Of a DNA stretch of 6,846 bases, positions 1 to 5,649 are shown piece after piece. The position numbers were made by a program, and so were the translations under genes. Source of the stretch: Lentimicrobiaceae bacterium. GTDB taxonomy: Bacteria > Bacteroidota > Bacteroidia > Bacteroidales > JAGONC01. Position 1 is the first letter of the stretch, and the number at the start of each line of letters is the position of its first letter. The notes below the pieces were generated by a model. That model worked only from the letters and a program-made list of their open reading frames with translations, ran no database searches and was not told where the DNA came from. The DNA lies in assembly GCA_030621075.1 (NCBI GenBank), contig JAUXII010000050.1, forward strand, positions 1-6,846. Reading direction: 5' to 3'.

Positions 1-927
1 ATACTTACACTGACAGCTTATGGTTTTGATCCTTGTGGAGATGCTATTGATGAGAAAGTGATTGCCATATTTGAAACTCCAAATGCCAATGCAGGCAATG
101 ATCAATGGATTCAAAATAATACAAGTACCATGCTTGAAGGTAATGCATCAGGTGGTTCTGGATTTTATGCTTATAGTTGGGAGCCTTCCGAATTATTAAC
201 TGATCCTTTCATTCCATATCCGGTAACCGTTGATTTAACTGTTGATACTCTCTTTATTTTAACAGTAGTTGATATAAATACCGGATGCCAGGATGTAGAT
301 TCGGTTTGGGTGCATCTTATTGAGACCCCGCCACCTCCTCCTGACCCTCCGGTTGCTGTTGATGATTATGATACAACACAAATGAATATTCCGGTTGTTA
401 TTGATGTACTGGCAAACGATACAATTCCTGAAGGTTCATCGGTTACAGTTACCATATGCGGCAATCCATTGAATGGATTTGCAACGGTAAATGACGATGG
501 AACCATCATTTATGAGCCCTATTTTGACTTTTACGGGGAGGATTCATTCTGTTATTCAATTTGTGATGATAACGATCCCCCACAGTGCGATTCCGCAACA
601 ATTTATATTCATATACCTGGGCCTCGTGATATTGAAGACAACATTACTATTTACAATGGGTTCTCTCCAAATGGTGATGGGGTAAATGATTTCTTCCATA
701 TTGATGGTATTGAGTTGTATCCTGATAATAAAGTGGTAATATTTAACAGGTGGGGTGATCTAATTATTGATTTTGAAAAATATGATAATACGGTTGTGAA
801 ATGGTATGGAGAAAATAAAAAGGGAGAATTATTACCCGATGGAACATATTTCTATCTAATAAATATCAAATTTGAAGGAATTGAAAAGGTCTTTTCCGGA
901 TGGGTTTTTATTAGTGGGGCAAACTAA
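1..927 (+). CDS. T9SS type B / gliding motility-associated C-terminal domain protein, 5'-truncated
   Basis: This is the 3' end of a secreted surface protein. The frame is open from base 1 with no stop, so the GTG at 58 is not a real start; 308 residues are visible. In window codons, about 26-106 form a PKD/SprB-like repeat (AGNDQ near the start, a SWEPSELL core, then a GC..VDSVWV end). Codons 110-117 are a proline-rich linker. About 118-205 form a cadherin-like/Ig domain (VDDYDTT, VLANDT, EDSFCYSICD) with four cysteines at 153, 184, 188 and 196. About 214-308 form the CHU_C sorting domain, with GFSPNGDGVNDFF, FNRWG, LPDGTYFY and a closing GWVFI strand. In known T9SS type B proteins this terminal domain directs passage across the outer membrane and surface attachment. 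The neighbouring PorP/SprF gene fits that role. The adhesin or enzyme function of the missing N-terminal part cannot be told. Family assignment of the end domain is firm. Confidence 0.93.
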   Translation: MLTLTAYGFDPCGDAIDEKVIAIFETPNANAGNDQWIQNNTSTMLEGNASGGSGFYAYSWEPSELLTDPFIPYPVTVDLTVDTLFILTVVDINTGCQDVDSVWVHLIETPPPPPDPPVAVDDYDTTQMNIPVVIDVLANDTIPEGSSVTVTICGNPLNGFATVNDDGTIIYEPYFDFYGEDSFCYSICDDNDPPQCDSATIYIHIPGPRDIEDNITIYNGFSPNGDGVNDFFHIDGIELYPDNKVVIFNRWGDLIIDFEKYDNTVVKWYGENKKGELLPDGTYFYLINIKFEGIEKVFSGWVFISGAN

Positions 928-954
928 TGGATTAAATGTGATATATATATTGTA

Positions 955-1881
955 ATGAAAATAAAATATACTCTTTTCGTATTTTTTCTGCTGTTTTCCC
1001 TTGTTGGAAAAGCACAACAGGATGCATTATTCAGCCAATACATGTTTAATAAGCTTGTGATTAATCCCGGGTACGCCGGTACCCGGGGGGCACTCACTGC
1101 TGTAATAGTCGGAAGATATCAATGGGTTAATCTTGATGGAAGCCCGAAAACCGCAAGCGCAAGTGTCCATGCTCCATTAAGAAATGAAAAAATGGGAGTA
1201 GGAGTATATGTTTATAATGATTTGTTAGGCCCTATGCAGGATGCAGGCTTTATTGGGAACTATGCATATAGAGTCCAGGTTGGTAAAGGATTAATGTCTT
1301 TTGGACTTCAATTTGGCCTTAGATACAATCATATTGACTGGACAAAAGTCAATTTTTATGACAGCCATGATTTTGTGTACGATGCATCAACAAGAAAGGA
1401 GATTCAGCCTGATGCTAACTTTGGGATCTATTATTATACCGATAATTATTTTGTTGGACTCTCTTCAAAACACTTATTAGAAAAACAATTCAGTGTTATT
1501 GAAGTTGATGGAGAGTCATTATATGCTACTTTTTTAAGGCATTTTTATGGAATGGCCGGTGTAGCCATTCCTTTAGGGGATGAAAGATTGATATTTAAGC
1601 CTTCCACCTTTGTTAAATACGTTAAAAATGCACCTTTACAGGTTGATATAAATGCCAGTTTGTTGATTAACCAGATTTTTTGGTTGGGAGTATCATACAG
1701 GACTAAACGTGCCGCTGTCTTTATCGCAGAGATGAATATTAATAGTAAACTGCGGATAGGTTATTCATACGACTGGTACCTGAATGAGCTGCAAAACCAT
1801 AATATGGGGTCTCATGAAATTATGATTGGCTATGATTTTATGATCAGAAATACCCGGGTCCGTACACCAAGATACTTCTAA
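955..1881 (+). CDS. PorP/SprF family type IX secretion system membrane protein
   Basis: This is a complete 308-residue protein, a normal length for the family. Residues 1-20 look like a signal peptide: lysines, then a Phe/Leu-rich core, with likely cleavage after GKA and before QQDA. The family hallmark follows at residues 23-42 (DALFSQYMFNKLVINPGYAG). The rest alternates aromatic and glycine-rich strands (for example FGLQFGLRYN, FVGLSSKHLL, LRIGYSYDW, HEIMIGYDF), as expected for an outer-membrane beta-barrel. In characterised systems, SprF is needed for the SprB adhesin to reach the surface and PorP is part of the T9SS apparatus. Paralogues like this one usually sit beside the type B substrate they serve. 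The ATG at 955 is chosen because it opens directly onto the signal peptide, 27 nt after the upstream stop; no Shine-Dalgarno is visible, which is usual in Bacteroidota. Partnership with the upstream protein is inferred from adjacency. Confidence 0.94.
   Translation: MKIKYTLFVFFLLFSLVGKAQQDALFSQYMFNKLVINPGYAGTRGALTAVIVGRYQWVNLDGSPKTASASVHAPLRNEKMGVGVYVYNDLLGPMQDAGFIGNYAYRVQVGKGLMSFGLQFGLRYNHIDWTKVNFYDSHDFVYDASTRKEIQPDANFGIYYYTDNYFVGLSSKHLLEKQFSVIEVDGESLYATFLRHFYGMAGVAIPLGDERLIFKPSTFVKYVKNAPLQVDINASLLINQIFWLGVSYRTKRAAVFIAEMNINSKLRIGYSYDWYLNELQNHNMGSHEIMIGYDFMIRNTRVRTPRYF
1066..1087 (+). repeat. Perfect 9-bp inverted repeat with 4-nt loop inside the PorP/SprF gene
   Basis: Arm CCCGGGTAC (1066-1074) and arm GTACCCGGG (1079-1087) are exact reverse complements around the loop GCCG. 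The structure lies at codons 38-45, over the conserved NPGYAGTRG segment, in otherwise AT-rich DNA. It would make a very stable mRNA hairpin about 110 nt after the start codon. No U-run follows, so it is not an intrinsic terminator. It may simply follow from codon choice; any regulatory role is inference. Confidence 0.6.
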
Positions 1882-1933
1882 ATGAGTTTCTTACGTTAGG
1901 GGTTTTACTTTCCTATGAGCCTGAAATTAGGGC

Positions 1934-1969
1934 TTGCTAATCATATATTAGAAAATAATATTAATTTTG
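1934..1969 (+). promoter_or_regulatory. Candidate Bacteroidota promoter for the carboxylase operon
   Basis: The octamer TAATTTTG at 1962-1969 matches the Bacteroidota -7 consensus TAnnTTTG exactly. A TTG at 1934-1936 could be the upstream element, but the 25-bp gap is longer than the roughly 17-23 bp usually seen. A 5-bp inverted repeat, CTAAT/ATTAG (1937-1941 and 1947-1951), lies between them. If used, transcription would begin around 1974-1977, giving a leader of about 20 nt before the ATG at 1997. This is the only good match I see in the gap after the PorP/SprF gene. Confidence 0.4.
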
Positions 1970-1996
1970 CGGGTTAGTAATTATTACTTCTATCCT

Positions 1997-3505
1997 ATGA
2001 TTAATAAAATTCTTGTTGCTAACAGGGGTGAGATCGCATTACGAGTAATGAGGTCATGCAGGGAAATGAATATAAAAACTGTTGCTGTTTTTTCTGAAGC
2101 AGACAGAAAGTCAATGCATGTCAGATATGCTGATGAAGCATATCATATCGGACCGGCCCCATCTGTTGAAAGTTACCTTCGTATTGATAAAATTATTGAA
2201 GTTGCTAAAAGATGTGATGCGGATGCCATCCATCCGGGGTATGGCTTCTTATCAGAGAATGCTGCTTTTGCAGATCGCTGTGAACAGGAGGGTTTTATTT
2301 TTATTGGCCCCTCTTCCTTCGCGATAGCTACAATGGGTGATAAGCTTACTGCACGCAAAACCATGACTGAGGTTGGTGTGCCCGTAGTTCCGGGAACCAG
2401 TGAAGAGTTATCAGATGAGAATGCTGCCCATGAGATTGCAAAAAAGATTGGCCTCCCAATAATGATTAAGGCTTCCGCAGGCGGTGGAGGAAAAGGCATG
2501 CGGCTCGTTTACAAAGAAAATGATATCATCGATGCTGTAAGGGCAGCCAAATCAGAGGCTAAGTCGGCATTTGGAAATGATACTATTTATATTGAGAAAT
2601 ATATCGAATCGCCGCATCATATCGAATTTCAAATTCTTGCTGATAAGCACGGTAATGTAATTCACCTTTTTGAACGTGAATGTTCTGTTCAACGTCGTCA
2701 CCAAAAAGTGATTGAAGAGACACCATCACCACTGATGACCCCTGAAATCAGGGAAGAAATGGGAAAGACTGCTGTTGCCGCTGCTAAAGCAGTTAATTAT
2801 CACGGTGCCGGAACAGTAGAGTTTATCGTGGATGAAGAGTTGAATTATTATTTTTTGGAAATGAACACCCGCCTGCAGGTCGAGCACCCTATCACAGAAA
2901 GAGTTGTTGGAGTTGACCTGGTAAAAGAGCAAATCAATATTGCAAATGGTCAAAGACTTACACTGAAACAAAAAGAACTCAAGCAAGATGGCCATGCCAT
3001 TGAGTGTCGTATTTATGCTGAAGACACTGATAATAGCTTTATGCCGAGCCCCGGAAAAATCAAACATATTAGCGAACCCCTTGGCTTGGGTATTCGTCAT
3101 GATGGGTACGTTTATGAAGGATATGAAATACCTCTTTTTTATGACCCGCTGATATCCAAGTTAATTGTCTGGGCAAAAACCAGAGATGAAGCTGTCCAGC
3201 GAATGAAAAGAGCCCTTTATGCCTACAAAATAACAGGCGTTAAAACAACCATTAAATTTCTCGAAAAAATCATGGATGTCCCTGCTTTCAAAGAAGGGAA
3301 GTATAACACTCATTTTATCGAAGACCATAAAAAACTTCTGCTGGAAACAGAATCTTGCAACAAGCAATGCGAAGATGTGGCCATTATCACTGCTTTTATT
3401 GACTACCTGGCTAAAATAAAGTCAGCCCCGTCAAATACCTCTTCTGTAACAACATCAAATAATTGGAAGGACGTGGGCAGAAGAAAAAATATAACCAGAC
3501 TTTAG
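1997..3505 (+). CDS. accC: Biotin carboxylase subunit of an acyl-CoA carboxylase
   Basis: This subunit uses ATP and bicarbonate to carboxylate the biotin on its carrier protein, in the cytoplasm. It has 502 residues from the ATG at 1997. The in-frame TTG at 1967 adds only ten residues and overlaps a promoter-like site, whereas ATG gives the family start MINKILVANRGEIA. Three domains are visible: the N-terminal biotin carboxylase domain (1-113, with HPGYGFLSEN at 79-88), ATP-grasp (about 114-310, with lysines 116 and 158, the loop AGGGGKGM at 161-168 and K237) and the C-terminal domain (about 333-440). Catalytic residues fall at nearly the E. coli AccC positions: E275, E288, N290, R292, Q294-V295-E296 and R338. 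The protein exceeds the roughly 450-residue E. coli enzyme by a tail (about 450-502) with a predicted helix and a SNNWKDVGRR segment. That tail, and the PccB-type partner downstream, favour propionyl-CoA carboxylase over fatty-acid acetyl-CoA carboxylase. Confidence 0.95.
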   Translation: MINKILVANRGEIALRVMRSCREMNIKTVAVFSEADRKSMHVRYADEAYHIGPAPSVESYLRIDKIIEVAKRCDADAIHPGYGFLSENAAFADRCEQEGFIFIGPSSFAIATMGDKLTARKTMTEVGVPVVPGTSEELSDENAAHEIAKKIGLPIMIKASAGGGGKGMRLVYKENDIIDAVRAAKSEAKSAFGNDTIYIEKYIESPHHIEFQILADKHGNVIHLFERECSVQRRHQKVIEETPSPLMTPEIREEMGKTAVAAAKAVNYHGAGTVEFIVDEELNYYFLEMNTRLQVEHPITERVVGVDLVKEQINIANGQRLTLKQKELKQDGHAIECRIYAEDTDNSFMPSPGKIKHISEPLGLGIRHDGYVYEGYEIPLFYDPLISKLIVWAKTRDEAVQRMKRALYAYKITGVKTTIKFLEKIMDVPAFKEGKYNTHFIEDHKKLLLETESCNKQCEDVAIITAFIDYLAKIKSAPSNTSSVTTSNNWKDVGRRKNITRL

Positions 3506-3559
3506 CTGTTTTATCATTAATATTTTTTATTACGATTGTATCTTCATTGTTTTGAATTT

Positions 3560-3570
3560 AAAAAAAAGGA
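3560..3570 (+). promoter_or_regulatory. A-rich, purine-rich ribosome-binding region of the biotin carrier gene
   Basis: Eight A's followed by GGA end three bases before the ATG at 3574. It is the only start in the window with an AGGA-like stretch ahead of it, though the spacing is shorter than the classic 5-9 nt. A-rich leaders are known to favour initiation in Bacteroidota. It supports the ATG at 3574 as the start. Confidence 0.4.
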
Positions 3571-3573
3571 ATT

Positions 3574-4098
3574 ATGTCATACGAAGTCAATCTGGATAAT
3601 CGCAACGCAACCGTTGAGTTGGTCTACCAAGATGGCGATCATATAAAAATTGTTGTTGATAATACAGTATATGAACTGAACATCGCAATGGTTGAAGAAG
3701 GGATTTATTCTGTTCTATTGGATAATAAATCATTTAACCTGGAGCTCATAAGAAACGGGAGTAGTAAAAAGTATACGATCAATACATATTTGAATACGTA
3801 TGAAGTTGAGATTATCGATGCTGAAGCAAAATACCTGAGGAATAGGCAAAAAAGTATGTTTGGCGAAGAAGAAAATAATATTTTTTCTCCAATGCCGGGG
3901 AAAGTTGTGAAGATTCCGGTAATAATAGGAGAAGTTGTCAAGGAAGGACAAACTGTTATTATTATTTCGGCCATGAAAATGGAAAGTGAGTTTAAGGCAA
4001 AGAAAGACGGTATTGTAAAAGAAATTCTCGTTAAGGAAGAAGATACGGTTGATGGTAATCAATTGCTTATTAGACTCGAACAAACAATCACTAAATAA
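3574..4098 (+). CDS. Biotin carboxyl carrier protein with N-terminal BT-like beta region
   Basis: The protein has 174 residues. It carries the covalent biotin that shuttles carboxyl groups from the biotin carboxylase to the carboxyltransferase. Residues about 103-170 are a biotinyl/lipoyl domain with SPMPGKV at 105-111 and the biotinylation motif AMKM at 133-136; the acceptor is K135 (codon 3976-3978). The local sequence SAMKMES resembles pyruvate-carboxylase-type biotin sites as much as EAMKM types. Residues 1-85 are a run of short predicted beta strands ([43 protein letters not shown]), like the BT barrel that joins the two halves of single-chain PCC alpha subunits. Residues about 86-102 form a charged linker. 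The gene lies 68 nt after the biotin carboxylase stop and 8 nt before the carboxyltransferase start. A decarboxylase carrier is the main alternative, but no membrane decarboxylase subunit is present here. Confidence 0.92.
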   Translation: MSYEVNLDNRNATVELVYQDGDHIKIVVDNTVYELNIAMVEEGIYSVLLDNKSFNLELIRNGSSKKYTINTYLNTYEVEIIDAEAKYLRNRQKSMFGEEENNIFSPMPGKVVKIPVIIGEVVKEGQTVIIISAMKMESEFKAKKDGIVKEILVKEEDTVDGNQLLIRLEQTITK

Positions 4099-4106
4099 TA
4101 AAATAT

Positions 4107-5645
4107 ATGTCATCAACAGAAGAAAAATTCAATCAACTGGAAGAACGCAACAAAGCTGCTGAACTGGGTGGTGGCAAAGATAGAATTGAAAGGCAACATA
4201 AAGCAGGCCGGAATACTGCCCGGGAAAGAATTAATGACCTTCTTGATCCAAATACGTTTGTTGAGCTGGATAGGTTTGTGACCCATAGAGCTCATGATTT
4301 CGATATGGACAAACATAAGATCTTAGGTGATGGGGTGGTTTCTGGATATGGGAAAATTGATGGCAGGTTAACTTATGTGTTTGCTCAGGATTTTACAGTT
4401 TTTGGAGGAACATTAAGCCGTGCAAATGCCGATAAAATATTGAAAATCATGAACCTTGCAATGAAAATGGGAGCTCCGGTTATTGGTTTGAATGATTCGG
4501 GTGGTGCGCGTATTCAGGAGGGGGTGGATAGCCTTGGGGGGTATGCTGATATCTTCTATCTTAATGTGATGGCATCAGGTGTTATTCCTCAGATATCTGC
4601 AGTTCTGGGCCCTTGTGCAGGTGGAGCTGTCTATTCGCCTGCCATGACCGATTTTATTTTTATGGTGAAAGATTCAAGCTATATGTTTGTTACAGGCCCT
4701 GATGTTATTAAAACAGTTACGCATGAAGAAGTTACAAAGGAAGAACTGGGTGGTGCAATGACACATAACTCAACCAGTGGAGTAGCCCACTTTATAGCTG
4801 AAAATGATGAACAATGTATGATGATGGTTAGAGAGTTGATGACTTTTCTCCCTGCAAATAACCTGGAAGATCCTCCCAGGAAACCCTGTACCGATAATAT
4901 CCATCGTGAAGATGAAATATTACAGGATTTTGTCCCTTCCGATCCAAACAAACCGTACGATATGAAAGAGATCATAACAACAGTTGTTGACGATCGACAT
5001 TTTTTTGAAGTTATGCCTCATTATGCAAAAAATATCATTGTGGGGTTTGCCAGATTGGATGGAAGACCCGTTGGGATGGTTGCCAATCAGCCGGAATTCC
5101 TGGCAGGTGTACTTGATATTAACTCCTCTATTAAAGGTGCCAGATTTGTTAGATTCTGCGACGCTTTTAATATTCCGTTAATAACTTTTGTTGATGTTCC
5201 TGGCTTCCTTCCGGGAACAGCTCAGGAATTTGGAGGGATCATTAAACATGGTGCTAAACTTCTCTATGCATTCAGCGAAGCAACTGTACCTAAAATTACC
5301 CTGATTACAAGAAAAGCCTATGGCGGCGCATACGATGTGATGTCAAGTAAACATATCGGCGCTGATATTAATTATGCTTACCCAACAGCAGAAATTGCAG
5401 TTATGGGTTCAGAAGGTGCAGTGAATATCATTTACAAAGATAAGCTAACAGAAGAAGAGAAAAAAGAGACCGTCGAAGGCTATAAGCGTACCTTTGCAAG
5501 CCCTTATAAAGCTGCTGAACTGGGGTTTGTTGATGAAATCATTTATCCAAAACAAACACGCTATAAATTGATCCAGGCACTTGAGATGACGCAAAACAAA
5601 AGCAAATCCAATCCGTCTAAAAAACATGGGAATATTCCATTGTAA
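4107..5645 (+). CDS. pccB: Acyl-CoA carboxylase carboxyltransferase (beta) subunit, probably propionyl-CoA specific
   Basis: This subunit moves the carboxyl group from carboxybiotin to an acyl-CoA; for propionyl-CoA the product is methylmalonyl-CoA. At 512 residues it matches single-chain PccB-type carboxyltransferases, with both crotonase-like halves in one protein, unlike split AccD/AccA. The N half has the [21 protein letters not shown] segment at 21-41, [15 protein letters not shown] at 129-143 and the oxyanion glycines in CAGGAVYSP at 170-178. The C half has the [11 protein letters not shown] region at 327-337, [10 protein letters not shown] at 361-370 and [13 protein letters not shown] at 404-416. 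Asp410 falls at the position reported in Streptomyces coelicolor PccB to favour propionyl- over acetyl-CoA. The ATG at 4107 follows the carrier stop by 8 nt, with an AT-rich leader and no Shine-Dalgarno. Methylmalonyl-CoA decarboxylase alpha subunits are close relatives and cannot be excluded by sequence alone, but the adjacent biotin carboxylase argues for an ATP-driven carboxylase. Confidence 0.94.
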   Translation: MSSTEEKFNQLEERNKAAELGGGKDRIERQHKAGRNTARERINDLLDPNTFVELDRFVTHRAHDFDMDKHKILGDGVVSGYGKIDGRLTYVFAQDFTVFGGTLSRANADKILKIMNLAMKMGAPVIGLNDSGGARIQEGVDSLGGYADIFYLNVMASGVIPQISAVLGPCAGGAVYSPAMTDFIFMVKDSSYMFVTGPDVIKTVTHEEVTKEELGGAMTHNSTSGVAHFIAENDEQCMMMVRELMTFLPANNLEDPPRKPCTDNIHREDEILQDFVPSDPNKPYDMKEIITTVVDDRHFFEVMPHYAKNIIVGFARLDGRPVGMVANQPEFLAGVLDINSSIKGARFVRFCDAFNIPLITFVDVPGFLPGTAQEFGGIIKHGAKLLYAFSEATVPKITLITRKAYGGAYDVMSSKHIGADINYAYPTAEIAVMGSEGAVNIIYKDKLTEEEKKETVEGYKRTFASPYKAAELGFVDEIIYPKQTRYKLIQALEMTQNKSKSNPSKKHGNIPL

Positions 5646-5649
5646 TATT

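Noticed and set aside
491..685. 64-codon plus-strand frame inside the T9SS substrate gene
   Set aside because: It is in a different frame from the CHU_C and cadherin-like domains and has no features of its own.
1852..1859. Further CCCGGG palindromes (1853-1858 and 4219-4224) as part of a repeated regulatory motif with the 1066-1087 hairpin
   Set aside because: They are isolated six- to eight-base palindromes without flanking similarity; chance and codon choice are enough.
1890..1936. Possible terminator after the PorP/SprF gene
   Set aside because: Only weak stems (TAGG/CCTA, and AGCCT with AGGGCT with a bulge) can be drawn, and none is followed by a run of T's.
2173..2499. 108-codon minus-strand open frame opposite the biotin carboxylase
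   Set aside because: It lies fully inside a conserved ATP-grasp gene and shows no domain or start signal of its own.
3506..3573. Second promoter between the biotin carboxylase and carrier genes
   Set aside because: The best candidate, TTGTTTTG at 3547-3554, misses the essential A of TAnnTTTG and has no properly spaced TTG upstream, so the three genes are better seen as one operon.
3730..4116. 128-codon minus-strand open frame (and an overlapping 89-codon one) opposite the biotin carrier gene
   Set aside because: It overlaps a clear biotinyl-domain gene, and its product is low-complexity Phe/Ile/Asn-rich with no recognisable domain. It is a shadow of AT-rich coding DNA.
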